Assembly: GCA_024760905.1 (NCBI GenBank)
Contig: CM045745.1
Coordinates: 10,787,282-10,851,281, forward strand
DNA length: 64,000 nucleotides
DNA from: Plotosus lineatus
Taxonomy: Eukaryota; Chordata; Actinopteri; Siluriformes; Plotosidae
Direction: 5' to 3'
Shown here: positions 1-10,043 of the stretch, piece by piece
How the letters are laid out: every line of letters starts with the position of its first letter
Position numbering within the stretch: position 1 is the first letter of the stretch
Position numbers and translations under genes: made by a program
Notes under the pieces: model-generated
The model's database searches: none
Told to the model about the DNA's origin: nothing
The model's input: the letters and a program-made list of their open reading frames with translations, nothing else

Positions 1-262
1 ACGATCAAGACTGAATTTACAAAGCCTCATAGTTACGCTCCAGTATCTTCCCAGAAGAGTAGAGGTTACTACAACAGCAAAGAGAGTTTAGACTGGAATG
101 GAAACGTTCTAGAAGTACATTTGGGTGTAATGGTCAGATGTTGCAAAAATTTTTACATACAGTGGCCTTTTGGACATGTACGCTTCGGTTTTTGTAGAGC
201 CCCCCCCCCAACAAACAAACAAACAAAAAACTTTAATGAACCTGAATTTTATACTCAAATAT
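1..262. other. No gene seen
   Basis: Apart from a C-run and AAAC-type low-complexity sequence near 200-230, nothing recognisable is present. Confidence 0.5.
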
Positions 263-597
263 ATGGCAGCATGATATAGTGGTTCACACATTGGCCTCAC
301 AACAAGAAGGTCCTGAGTTTGAATCCTGGGCACGGGCTTTTCTGTGTGGAGTTCACGTTTTCCTCGTGCTTGTATGGGTTTCCTTTAGGTACTCTGTTTT
401 TCTCCAACAGTCCAAAGACATGCCTATTAGGCTCATTGGTGGATATAAATTGCCCATAGGTGTGAATGGTTGTGTATGTTTTGGTCCTGCAATGGGTTAG
501 CAAACTGCTCAGGGTGTACTTCACATTCATCAAGTGTCAACAGATATAGGCTCCAGTCTCATAACAACATAACAAAAAGTGGTAAGACAAATAAATG
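263..597 (+). mobile_element. Mermaid/HE1-like SINE with L2-type body
   Basis: The element starts with a degenerate tRNA-like head (gcatgatatagtggttcac, later gagtttgaatcctgg as B box). It continues through the fish-SINE landmarks: tgtgtggagttcacgtt, gggtttcct, cagtccaaagacatgc, gtgtgaatggttgtgt and a tail ending in a CAGGGTGTAC-type L2 segment. It is diverged and followed by a CA microsatellite. Confidence 0.75.
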
Positions 598-599
598 GG

Positions 600-601
<2 letters not shown>

Positions 602-679
<78 letters not shown>
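602..679. repeat. (AC)n microsatellite
   Basis: About 39 uninterrupted AC units follow the 3' end of the SINE. Confidence 0.95.
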
Positions 680-680
<1 letters not shown>

Positions 681-1610
681 ATCATAATCTCAATGTGCAC
701 ATGCACACACCTGTCAGCGATTAGTTTTACTGCAAATGCAAATCTGCATTACTTAGCAACAATAAATAAATGAATTGAAAACCACACTCCATTGCAGTAG
801 GTGGTAGCACTGGGCGAACTACATTTACCAAACCAAAAGGAATAAGAGAGAAGTCTACTCCCAATACACAACCCAGAATGGTAAAGAAAATCTATAGGAG
901 AGAAGCAGACTCTCAAATTTCTCTCTATGGCTCTGAGACAACCCAATGACATTACATTTCCTGTAAGCACATCACGATTAAGAAGCTATTTGTTCTGTCA
1001 TCGTTTTATATTCAAATAGCATTTATGAGAGTGGCCCTTTAATAGACTGTTGAGGTTTTCAGGGTCTATCCATTCTACACCCAAAGTTACACCTCAGCCT
1101 CCATGCGATCCTAGTAATATTTTGTGGTTTGGCACATGAATGAATGAATGGTGGACACACATTCACTGACCTTTCATGCATTATGGGTACTCGGACGCCA
1201 GTGTGCTCTCAATTATGACAGTCATTGCACTTACATAGACAGGAACTTTGAATAGTTCTAACACTGGGATCTGATTAGATCATTAGACGTTCAATTTCAT
1301 CTTCAATTTCGACAGAGCATGTGTCTGAGTACCCATACCAGGCGAAGGAACAGTGAACATTTATGTTTGCTCCACCAGTCCCAACTTCAGGTAGCCTGTC
1401 GGGCAGGGCAGTGTTGCATTTTGGTAGGCTGATGGGAAAAGTTATTGGTGCTGAGATGTCAGGCTACTGAATTTGTAAGGGCTGCCTTGAACCTTTACAA
1501 CAGAAGTAGATTCTGAAAATTTATACAGTATACCAAATCCAGAATAATAATAGTTATAACATGAACTGTAATAATAACAATCTCAACTGTTCCCGCATTG
1601 CTCATCGTGC
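680..1610. other. No gene seen
   Basis: Moderately AT-rich sequence without a convincing reading frame or a repeat I recognise. Confidence 0.5.
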
Positions 1611-1920
1611 TCTGTAACCGCTTAATCCTAATTGGGGTGGGGCCCATCACAGCTCGGGGCGAGGGCAAAGTACACCCTGGACAGCTTGCCAGGCCATCGC
1701 AGGGTGGAAACACGCTGACGGATATGCAGTTCCGCTTGTCGAAAGTCAGCAATGGTTCTTTTACAACCCTCACACCATAGACAATGAGAGACATGAACGC
1801 CCTTTGATAACCCAGTTAGCTGCACTGGGGGAACAGTGACAACACGTGGAGAGTGGGACTCGAACCCCCAACCTTAGGATCAGTGATCCAGCACCTTTTA
1901 CCACCAAGCCACCTCTGCCC
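1611..1920 (-). mobile_element. tRNA-Ser-like SINE, L2-type tail
   Basis: On the minus strand this reads as the commonest SINE of the window: a tRNA-like head with A box (ggtggtaaaaggtgctgg) and B box (gggttcgagtccc), a body with aactgggttatcaaaggc and gaaccattgctgactttcg, then an L2-type tail ending gattaagcggttacaga. The junction into the tail is the CCTGCGATGGCCTGG block. Confidence 0.88.
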
Positions 1921-2525
1921 GTTGTTCCCTGAATCCTAACCCCAACTCTCAAATGTCACCAACCAAAACACTGTCTCACTCATACACTCATTCGACATCT
2001 GGATCTTGCTGCTGGTCAATTTTACAACAATCAAACCTATGTTATACGAGACTGCTCTGGATTGCATTAGCGCCTATAACGGCAACAAATTCTAGCATAG
2101 CGATAAAGATTTCGTTATCAGTTTTTCAAAGTTCCTCTGTATCTGCAGGGTAGCTGTACTTCAACAAGCCTGATGGGCTAACATGCAGGCCTCCAGCCGC
2201 TGTGTGTGAAGTATCTGTCTGCACATCTGAGAGTGAATAGGCCTCGTGCTGAGCCAGAAGCAGTGTGTGATAATGCAGTCCTGCTGCTCACTTGCAAATA
2301 TTTATCCCTGTTAAAATGTCAGGTGAGTAATTTGGTCCGCACTGCCTTTAGAATACTGTTTGTGCAGGGCTCAACTGAAAGGCAGCAATAAGACAGGACC
2401 TATCATATTTGTCCTTATGGGGTTCGCGGATTTTCACAAGCCTAATGAAACATCCTTTATCTCTGTCTTATGCATAAAAAGGCCAGCTAGAACATGGTGA
2501 GGAGAGATGTCCCCTGTTGCCAGTA
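1921..2525. other. No gene seen
   Basis: No repeat or gene recognised. A perfect-looking splice donor (CAG then GTGAGTAA at 2323) follows an open stretch of about 120 bases, but there is no supporting homology. Confidence 0.45.
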
Positions 2526-3388
2526 CAGTCATACCTCACCTTACGAAATCAATTCGTTCCAGAAGTGGTTTCGTTACGTGAGTTTTTTCGTAAGTAGAGT
2601 CGCATTTTACATGTAAAAGGTCTGATTCGTTTCAAAGCCCCTAATACTACTCCCGAAACCCTTTGAAAATTATAAAAGTCTACCAATTTTCTATGAAATA
2701 TATATTAAAAGTAAAAGAAAATTATTTATTAAACCATTAAAATGAATAAGACATGCAAATCATTTACCATTGATGTTGGGCTCCTTCTGCTTCAATATCG
2801 TACCGATGGTAGACGGGTTTCGGCCATATTCCTTTGCGATATCACTCAACTGCATGCCACTTTCATATTTTTAAATAATTTCCTGTTTTACTTCTATTGA
2901 AAACAGAGCCCGCTTCTTCTTTTCACTCGCACCGGGAATCACTTTCTTGGGGCCCATGATGAATAACGAACAATAAAGTTTCAATGAGCACACTCGAAAA
3001 ACTCACGAAACAACAGTAACTCTGTCCTTTACACGTGTTAGAACTCCGTGACGAACAAGGGTTGAAGGCACATGAAAAGTATCATGGGTATCATGGAGAT
3101 GCAGCTCCCTCCTAGCCAATGGGAGACCAGCGGGAGTTGTGAGATAGCCAATGGGAGAACAACTCTATCGCGCCAATTTCAAAACAAAATACAGGATGCT
3201 ACAAGTGTATTTACGTTTCAGGGGATTCGAGCGGCTTCGAAGCTGAGCGCGCATTGTTTGAATTTTTGAGATTTCATGTTTCGTAACTTGAATTTTCTTT
3301 CGTATTCAGAGACAAAAAATTTACGTAAAGGCGTTTCGTAATGTGGATTTTTCGTTAGTTGGGTCTTTTGTAAGGTGAGGTATGACTG
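2526..3388 (-). mobile_element. Non-autonomous Tigger (pogo-type) transposon, TA duplication
   Basis: Inverted termini start CAGTCATACCTCACCTTACG and end in the complement, with TA on both sides (2524-2525 and 3389-3390). The interior keeps the 5' end of a pogo/Tigger transposase on the minus strand and a block with CCAATGGGAG repeats. With 863 bases it is far shorter than an autonomous Tigger. Confidence 0.88.
2770..2957 (-). pseudogene. Tigger transposase N-terminal fragment (CENPB-type helix-turn-helix)
   Basis: Starting at the ATG complement at 2955-2957, the peptide begins MGPKKVIPG and continues with a lysine-rich stretch, then a helix-turn-helix of the pogo/CENP-B type reading SDIAKEYGRNPSTIGTILKQ. 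A stop codon interrupts the reading frame before the helix-turn-helix. No DDE catalytic domain follows, so this is a relic carried in a non-autonomous element. The same peptide recurs in the copy at 18780. Confidence 0.8.
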
Positions 3389-3417
3389 TACTTATAGATG
3401 TAAAAGGCTTCATGTCA

Positions 3418-3737
3418 GGGCAATGGTGGCCTGGATCACTGATCCTAAGGTTGGGGTTTGAGCCTCACTCTCAGCATGATGTCACTGTCCCCCCCCCCAG
3501 TGCAGTAAACTGGGTTATCAAAGGCCGGCCATGTCTCTCACTGCCTATGGTGAGTGTCTGTAAAAGAACCATTTCTGACTTTTGACAAAAGTAGCAGAAA
3601 AGCTATCAGCATGTCTCTGCCCTGCAATGGCCTGGCAAGCTGTCCAGGGTGTACTCTTCCCTCACCCGGAGTTGGCTGGGATGGGCACCAGCCTCCCTGT
3701 GACCCTAATTAGGATGAAGCGGTTACAGAAAATGAAC
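3418..3737 (+). mobile_element. tRNA-Ser-like SINE, L2-type tail
   Basis: The head ggcctggatcactgatcc, the body aactgggttatcaaaggcc and the L2 tail ending ggttacagaaaatgaa are all present. The B box and middle are more diverged than in younger copies. Confidence 0.85.
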
Positions 3738-3898
3738 GATGAAGGTTTCATGTCACAAGATTAACATCTGCAGAAAGAAATATGAGTATTTATTGTTCAT
3801 GTCAGATACTTAACTAAAAATTCTCACTTATTTTACTGTCAGTAAACATTTGGATTCATTTAGGATCAACAAATGTTTTGATTAAATAGGCAAATATG

Positions 3899-4095
3899 TG
3901 GGCGGCATGGTCTAGTGAGTCCTCCCACAGTCCAAGGGCATGCACATTAGGCTAACTGGCTGTTCCAGATTCCCCCAAGGTGTGAATATGAAGGAGAATC
4001 AGGGTGCTTTCAATCAGTGTCAGATGAGATAGGCTCCAGAATCTCTGTGACCCTAACAGGATTAATCAGTATAGCAAATGAGTTAGTGAGAGGGA
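3899..4095 (+). mobile_element. Degenerate Mermaid/HE1-like SINE
   Basis: Internal deletion joins the tRNA-like start (gcggcatggtctagtgagt) to cacagtccaagggcatgcac, followed by a gtgtgaat block and gataggctccag near the tail. It is recognisable but heavily decayed. Confidence 0.6.
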
Positions 4096-4119
4096 ATATG
4101 TATTTGTAATGTACAATCT

Positions 4120-4136
4120 ATCTATCTATCTATCTA

Positions 4137-4207
<71 letters not shown>
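4120..4207. repeat. (TCTA)n(TA)n microsatellite
   Basis: Five or so TCTA units run into a long pure TA tract. Confidence 0.95.
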
Positions 4208-4211
<4 letters not shown>

Positions 4212-4327
4212 TTTCGGCTTTTTCCCTTTATCAGGGGTCGCCACAATGAATGAATCACACGTGTTTGATTTGGCATTGGTTTTTACGTCGGATGCCCTTC
4301 CTGACACAATCCTTTAGCAAAGAAACA
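4208..4327 (-). mobile_element. 5'-truncated SINE with RTE-like tail, inside a (TA)n microsatellite
   Basis: The minus strand shows only the RTE-type tail: ggaagggcatccgacgt, caaatcaa and the terminal gtggcgacccctgataaag and agccgaaagg. (TA)n flanks it on both sides (4139-4207 and 4331-4391), so the insertion seems to have split one microsatellite, or TA repeats expanded from both target-site copies. Confidence 0.75.
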
Positions 4328-4432
<105 letters not shown>

Positions 4433-4440
4433 TATATACA

Positions 4441-4845
4441 CAGGGATCCCTCACTTTCCACAGTTAATTGGGACCGAGCCCCCCCCCCCGACCGCTGAAT
4501 TCCGCGAAGTAGGATCGACCCCCTGACTAATGTATGCGTACATGTATGTAATATTCAAAATTCAATATTCAAAAATAATGCATAATATGTAAATAAAATA
4601 TAAATACGCACACATAGACGCGGTGCGCACACAGCTGCGCACCTCACATAAAAATGTAAGTAAGTTTTGTTGGGTTGTTTTTGTGTTTGTTTGGGTTTTT
4701 TCCCAATCATTGGCATTGTTTTGAGGCATTTTCCTTAACTTTTCCCTATTTTTCCTTAATTTCCTTCTTTTTTTATTTTTCAATGAATATTTTTGAAAAA
4801 CCTGAAGTCGCAGAAACTGAAGCACGAAGTAGCGAGAGATCACTG
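4441..4845 (-). mobile_element. Tigger-type MITE (terminus CAGGGATCCCTC)
   Basis: The element begins with the distal end (cagggatccctcactttcc, cagttaattgggaccgag) and ends with tagcgagagatcactg before TA. The interior has the family landmarks ttataataaacat-like AT-rich DNA and the ttccttaactttt block on the opposite strand. Other copies lie near 6308, 19786, 40916, 51426 and 57605. Confidence 0.8.
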
Positions 4846-4847
<2 letters not shown>

Positions 4848-4934
<87 letters not shown>

Positions 4935-4957
4935 GTATATATGTATATATATTTTTT

Positions 4958-5016
<59 letters not shown>

Positions 5017-5041
5017 ATATATATAAAATATATATATATAT
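4848..5041. repeat. (AC)n(AT)n compound microsatellite
   Basis: An AC run followed by several long AT/TA tracts separated by short interruptions. The reading frames across it are simple-repeat artefacts. Confidence 0.95.
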
Positions 5042-5935
5042 AAAGTAAAAAAGATGAGTTTGCATCATTAGTGTTCATCATAATATTAAAACCAGGAAAT
5101 TAGACAATTAAATTTGACTGGCAGTAGATGGATAATAAAAAATGAAGAACAGTAAAATTGTTCTTACTCTGCCCCTAAAGTTATATGTGTGGCTAAATGA
5201 AATAGAATGACCCTGTACGTGATCTCATGATCCCACACAAAAACTGCATTCTAATCTCAAAATCGATTAAACATGCAATTCTTATGAATAATTCATGGAT
5301 ATACCCCCCTAACTTTCTATTCATATTACACTCATAGTGAGAAACAAGAGGTTAAAGGTCAGCCCTCTTAATGTGTTTGCACCCACTCATTTATATCAAG
5401 TCAATCGGCCGAGGGACAGATCGAACTCTGCAGGTCTTTGTTGGGAACAGTGCCATTTATATCTCACACATGATTATGACAGCTTCACAACCTCATTAAA
5501 ATCGAGGATTAACAGTCTGCAGACTATAAAACATTTAAAAATACAGGAACGCTGGGAAATCTAACCTAGTTTCTTTATGTACTGTACGGGGGTTTGTTTC
5601 AGCAGCATTCCCTCTGTGCAAATGCATTTTGTTTTTTCTATATATAACTGTGGCAAACCATGAGGTTTTTTTTTTTCAATTTTAGCATTTTTTTCAAGTT
5701 TGTGAATTGGGTCATGTCCAGAAATATATGCTGCATAGGAGCAGCACAATTTGATTGGTTCATTCTCTTGGGATTGAAAATTATTATTTAGAGTAAACAG
5801 GGCTAAAGATTATTTTTGTCAGAGTCACTAGGACCGGGTGGCATCATCATCATCACACTTTAAAATGTAAAAATAAACCAGACAAATTCTAATTAGTTTG
5901 GTTTTCTAGTGTTTCTGTGTAGTATATACTAAATG
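5042..5935. other. No gene seen
   Basis: AT-rich sequence with no recognised repeat and no convincing coding frame. Confidence 0.5.
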
Positions 5936-5950
5936 ACCTGTAGAAAGCAG

Positions 5951-6265
5951 TGGAGCAGTGGTGGTCTAATGGTATAAGGTTGGGGGTTCGAGTCCCACTC
6001 TCCACAAGGTTGTCACTGTCCCCCCCAGTGCAGCTAACTGGGTTATCAAAGGCCGGCCATGTCTCTCACTGTCTATGGTGTGAGGCATGTAAAAGAACCA
6101 TTGCTGACTTTCGACAAGAGTAGGCTGCAAAGCTGTCAGCGTGTTTCCGCCCTGCGATGGCCTGGCGAGCTGTCCAGGGTGTACTCTGCCCTCACCCTGA
6201 GTTGGCTGGGATGGGCACCAGCCTCCCTGTGACCCTAATTAGGATGAAGCGGTTACAGAAAATGA
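5951..6265 (+). mobile_element. tRNA-Ser-like SINE, L2-type tail, 15-bp target duplication
   Basis: The copy is bounded by the perfect direct repeat acctgtagaaagcag at 5936-5950 and 6266-6280. The head lacks the segment between the A box and gttgggggttcgagtccc, so it has a small deletion in the tRNA part. Body and L2 tail (ctgcgatggcctggcgagct to ggttacagaaaatga) are well preserved. Confidence 0.93.
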
Positions 6266-6307
6266 ACCTGTAGAAAGCAGGTATATGTGCTAAATCCTGA
6301 ATCAGGC

Positions 6308-6475
6308 ATCTGAGAGCACGCATATGTGTGTGTATTTATATTTTATTTACATATTGTGTATTATAGTGTAATTGTTATTATAAGCATTTATAGCATTGAA
6401 TATATATTTACTGATACATGTATGGTGGTCATGGGGGTCTCGGTCCCAATTAACCATGGAAAGTGAGGATCCCTG
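6308..6475 (+). mobile_element. Partial Tigger-type MITE (distal half)
   Basis: From gtgtgtatttatattttattt through ttattataagcatttatag to the terminus aagtgaggatccctg followed by TA. The proximal half is missing. Confidence 0.75.
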
Positions 6476-6477
6476 TA

Positions 6478-6540
6478 AATACATATTCAACACTATAAAT
6501 GCTTATAATAACAATTATTTACAATACAAAATACAAAACC
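6478..6540 (-). mobile_element. Inverted fragment of the same MITE
   Basis: The minus strand repeats ttattataagcatttatag and gttgaatatgtattt from the neighbour, giving a head-to-head pair separated by only a few bases. Confidence 0.7.
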
Positions 6541-6854
6541 AGACAGAAACAGTCTGAATTCTATGCCAAGTTATGTTTTTGGTGCCAGAGCTTCATGTAA
6601 ACAAATGAAAATGATGCTGCTGCTGTTTTTTTATTCACTATATATATTAATATTACATATTATGTATAAATTAATTAATTTATGCACACCCATTCTTGTG
6701 CATGGAAATGAAAAAGAGTCCTAACCCGTAATCAATAACGCTCCACCTTTACAATTTCACACACAATATGATTGAGACACTGCAATCATGCAGCTCTCGA
6801 CTATAATCACACACCGCTCCCAAATATGGAGCTCGGCTTAAGATTGACATGATG
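6541..6854. other. Upstream region with no gene
   Basis: AT-rich DNA just before the candidate promoter. No repeat is recognised. It could hold distal promoter elements. Confidence 0.4.
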
Positions 6855-6960
6855 TCGAGCCAATCAATGATCAACAATGTAGAGCGAGACTAATTTCGAC
6901 CAATAAACTGTTGTATGATATAAGTAGGCGTGTCCAACGAAGGCAGTTCGGTTGCACCAG
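6855..6960 (+). promoter_or_regulatory. Candidate ppp3ca core promoter: two CCAAT boxes and a TATA-like box
   Basis: CCAAT occurs at 6860-6864 and again at 6900-6904, 40 bases apart, followed by TATAAG at 6919-6924. This order suits an NF-Y plus TBP promoter initiating near 6950. A start here would give a leader of roughly 270 bases with no ATG. The motifs are short and the assignment rests on their order and on the exon downstream; a CpG-type promoter centred on 7440-7885 is an alternative. Confidence 0.45.
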
Positions 6961-7223
6961 TTGTAAGGGGGTGTTTTGTGTGTGTGAGTGAGAGAGAGAG
7001 AGAGAGAGAGAGAGGCTACAGTAGAGCTGTAAATTACACAGAGCTTCAGTAACGACTCTGAAATTTGTTACCCTGTTGCAAGTATTTCTGGAGAGTGATA
7101 TCAGTGCAGTCTCCAGGTTTGACGAAGAGTTGTTCAGCTGGGACTATAACGACGGAACAGGGGAAGAAAAAGAGAGAGAAAAGAGAGGGAACACACACAC
7201 ACAAGACACATATCTGACTGGAA
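6950..7223 (+). other. ppp3ca: Putative 5' UTR of ppp3ca exon 1
   Basis: This stretch between the TATA-like box and the start codon contains no ATG, as expected for an efficiently scanned leader. It carries a (GA)n tract at about 6987-7014, a purine-rich patch at 7155-7190 and a short CA run before the ATG. The transcription start is inferred from the TATA spacing only, so the left edge is approximate. Confidence 0.5.
6987..7014. repeat. (GA)n microsatellite in the leader
   Basis: About 14 AG units occur roughly 40 bases after the inferred start site. GA tracts in this position can bind GAGA-type factors; that role is inference. Confidence 0.85.
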
Positions 7224-7284
7224 ATGTCTGAAAACAAACCGAATGATGACCCGAAGTTGTCTACGACGGATAGAGTTGTTAAAT
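7224..7284 (+). CDS. ppp3ca: ppp3ca coding exon 1 (calcineurin A alpha, catalytic subunit, N-terminus)
   Basis: This exon encodes the first 20 residues of the calcineurin catalytic A subunit, the calcium/calmodulin-activated serine/threonine phosphatase that dephosphorylates NFAT and other cytosolic targets. The peptide starts MSENKPND and ends DPKLSTTDRVVK. From family knowledge, the latter run is the N-terminus of vertebrate PPP3CA, whereas PPP3CB has a proline-rich start and PPP3CC a shorter one. The ATG is fixed by an in-frame TGA nine bases upstream (7215-7217) and by the lack of any ATG in the preceding leader. The -3 base is G. The exon ends in AAAT followed by GTGAGT (7285-7290), a strong donor, leaving one base of codon 21, the same phase as I recall for human exon 1. 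The catalytic domain, calcineurin B-binding helix, calmodulin site and autoinhibitory segment must lie in later exons outside the window. Relative to human there is one extra residue. A ppp3ca paralogue from the teleost genome duplication cannot be excluded. Confidence 0.88.
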
Positions 7285-7351
7285 GTGAGTATGAAGAGCG
7301 CCATGCTGAAATGGTACAGGGGGTGGTGGTGGTTGGTGGTGCTGGGTGCTG

Positions 7352-7353
<2 letters not shown>

Positions 7354-7396
<43 letters not shown>

Positions 7397-7406
7397 GTGT
7401 GTGTGT
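7354..7406. repeat. (GT)n(GA)n(GT)n compound microsatellite
   Basis: A GT run passes into a GA run and then back to GT about 70 bases after the exon 1 donor site. Confidence 0.85.
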
Positions 7407-7439
7407 GAGTTTGCACAAAATAAACCGCCTTCTGTAGAT

Positions 7440-7544
7440 CTGAGTCCGTGCTGAATGAGCGCGCTCGCGCTGCAGTGTTCAGGGGAAGTGTTTTATTCGG
7501 GTAATGGAGGGCTGAAGGGACCAGTTGTCTATTTTAAGAGCGAA

Positions 7545-7576
<32 letters not shown>

Positions 7577-7885
7577 GGGTGTGAGCCGGCTGGAGCGGTG
7601 AAAGTAGGAAGTAAAGGTGGTTATTAGCGCGTTAGCAGTTCGCTGTAGCCCGGCGTGTGGATGTGCTGTGTCTTCTTTGTCGTGTTGCCGGAGACTCCCT
7701 CGCTCCCTCTCTCGCTCCCTCCCTCCCTCCCTCCTGTTGACTTTTTGTGACACTCGGCGTTGTTTAGTGAAGCGCGCGCGCTCTCGAGTGTGAACTCGGT
7801 TACAACCAGGTGTTGCTCAACCCCGAGAACCATCACACGGTCAGATCGGGGCTGATTTCTGAATGTCACTCTTGGGTTGCGCGCT
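7440..7885. promoter_or_regulatory. CpG-rich segment at the start of intron 1
   Basis: CpG dinucleotides are dense here, including GCGCGCTCGCGC near 7459 and GCGCGCGCGCTC near 7772, while they are sparse in most of the window. Such a block just downstream of a first exon is typical of an unmethylated promoter-proximal island. It includes a (GA)n run at about 7544-7575 and CT-rich patches near 7700-7735. Confidence 0.5.
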
Positions 7886-7937
7886 GCATCTCACAACACC
7901 AACACACAACTCATTTCCTTCTGTGGTGTTTATTTCC

Positions 7938-7959
7938 TTTTTTTTTTTTTTTTTTTTTA
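7938..7959. repeat. Poly(T) tract
   Basis: An uninterrupted run of T lies just before the CT-rich tract. No flanking SINE or LINE body is recognised, so it is probably simple-sequence DNA. Confidence 0.8.
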
Positions 7960-8010
7960 ATTTTAAATGAATGTCTCTAATCCAGTTCGGTGGTGCTGCA
8001 GTGTGACAGC

Positions 8011-8462
8011 CCTTCTCTATCTCTGTCTTTGTGTGTGTCTGTCTGTCTGTCTTGTCTGTCTGTCACCCCCCCCCTCTCTGTCTGTCTCTCTCTGTCAGTC
8101 TGTCTCTCTCTTTCTCTCTCTCCCCCTGTGGCTGTCTTTTCTCTCTCTCTCCCCATGTGTCTCTCTCGCTTTCTCTTTGTCCGTCTGTCTCTCTCTGTCT
8201 GTGTGTGTCTCTCTCTCTCCTGTGTCTCTCCCCCTTCTTGGTCTCTCTCTCACCACCCCTCTTGGTCTCACTGTCTCTTTCTGTCTGTTTCTCTCTCCCT
8301 CAATCCCCCGTCTCTCTGTGTCTCTCTCACCCCCCTTCTCGGTCTCTCTGTCTCTCTCTCACCCCCTCGGTCTCTCTGTCTGTCTGGGTTTCCCTCTCTG
8401 TCTCTCTCTCACCCCCCTCTCCGTCTCTGTCTGTCTATGTTTCTCTCTCCCTCAATCCCCCC

Positions 8463-8496
<34 letters not shown>
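8011..8496. repeat. Pyrimidine-rich (CTCT/CTGT/CCCC) low-complexity tract
   Basis: About 490 bases on the + strand are almost entirely C and T with interspersed G, mixing TCTC, TGTC and C-runs and ending in a pure (CT)n. All three + frames stay open because such repeats rarely make stop codons, so the long apparent reading frame here is an artefact. Mirror-symmetric pyrimidine runs like this can adopt triplex (H-DNA) form. Confidence 0.9.
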
Positions 8497-8498
<2 letters not shown>

Positions 8499-9161
8499 CT
8501 GTGATTACACAGTTGCAGACTTCCTATTCTGAATTGTTTAGGCTACTCTGTGGTATTGCACTTATTCTCCCGCCCACCGCGTGTAACTCGCCAATAAGAA
8601 CCGATTCTTTCTTCACCCAAATGAATCAATTGCTATTACTCCCCTTAAATCAGACAAAATTTGACATATTTTCACCCATAATACTGATCATAATTTTTTT
8701 TCAAATATGGTTCTACTTTTTAAACTCGTTCCTAATTTATTTTCATGCTAGTTTGCTTTGTACCGAAAGAAGAAATCTATCTATCTTTTTTTGCCTGATT
8801 GTAAAATAAATCAGCAAGGCCGATCCAAACGTGTCTGCGTTTTTTGCATTAATACTGTCTATTGTACCACCTGTGGCTGAGAGTCATTCAGATGATTTAT
8901 TTCCGTTTATCCTGGGAATTGATCACTTCCTCGGGAACACATGACAGCATGCAGGTTTCAACAGGCCAGTCCCCCCTGTTATATACAGTGTGTGTGTGTG
9001 TATATATACAGTATACCTGTTATATACACAATAAACTGTGTGTGTGTGTGTGTGTGTGTGTGGTTGTTTCAAGTTTCCATGGAAACATTTTGATTAAGCA
9101 CAAGTAACAACACTGAAATAATATACAAAACAAAAAGAGTTTATTTTTAAAATATCTAAGT
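8497..9161. other. Intron, no gene seen
   Basis: AT-rich unique-looking sequence, with GT/TA microsatellites at about 8989-9012 and 9036-9062. Confidence 0.5.
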
Positions 9162-9438
9162 CAGGGGTGCCAACTCATGCCACAAAAGGGCCATGTGGCT
9201 GCAGGTTTTTGTTTTTGTTTCAAGCAAGCAGCAGCACACCTGACTTTGTTCATTTAAACAACTGATCTGACTGTTCAGACAGTTGATTGGTCAGTCTCTG
9301 TACAGAGCACACAGCTTGACCAATCAGCTGCCTGAAGACCCAGATCAGTTGTTTACATGAGCAAGTTCAGGTGTGCTGCTGCTTGCTTGAAACAAACCTG
9401 CAGCCACATGGCCCTTTTGTGGCATGATGACACTCCTG
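9162..9438. mobile_element. Foldback hAT-type MITE
   Basis: Termini caggggtgccaactcatgcc and ggcatgatgacactcctg are inverted repeats, and the two halves pair along most of their length (gggccatgtggctgcaggtt against its complement near 9400). Flanks atctaagt and atataagc could be a decayed 8-bp duplication. A sister copy lies at 11834. Confidence 0.8.
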
Positions 9439-10043
9439 ATATAAGCCATTGACGCATTCAAGAATGACCCAAAACTAGAAATCTGATTTGATCTCATTTC
9501 CTATCTGAATTGATGAACATCACCTTCATCCAAGCTCCTTGAAACAACATTTCTTTCTGGGACCCATTCTTATACCCAGGACACCTCAGGATGAATGAAG
9601 ACTTAATACCTGACAGTACCCGCTTCCCCAAGATATTTACCCTTTTATTCCACCCGCTTCAATGCTAATAAACTGCCTTCTATGCAGGCGAGCACTTCAC
9701 ATACTGCTGTGATCCGTTCTTTGGATAGGCACTGTTGTATAAGTGCACCCTTCTGATATGAATTGATTGCTCTGATAAGAAAGCCCTCAGAGAGTTGAGC
9801 CTTTTGCTCCCATCCATTCAGCTGCGTCTAGTTAGGACGGCACTGAGAAGAGCAATTTCCGCTGGTTGGCTGAAGGACGTGAGTGAAAAAGGCTCAGAGT
9901 GCCTTTGAAAGAAACCCGCATTATAAATATTTCACCAGATCATGTCACGGTATCAGAGTTATGTGTGTAGTGGTGCAAAAGCCTTTGCCCAGGGGGGGGA
10001 ATGGGGTTTAAAGGAGTCGGATGGAAGAGTGGGAGGACACATG
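9439..10043. other. Intron, no gene seen
   Basis: No repeat family or reading frame of interest recognised. Confidence 0.45.

Noticed and set aside
2200..2330. Possible upstream exon with donor CAG then GTGAGTAA
   Set aside because: The frame has no homology and no acceptor or start context I can support.
4675..5043. Open frame ending in alternating His/Thr and Ile/Tyr
   Set aside because: It is translation of CA and TA microsatellites.
7967..8809. Long open frame of about 280 codons
   Set aside because: It spans the CT-rich tract, is rich in Leu and Ser in all three frames and has no domain; the opening is a property of the repeat.
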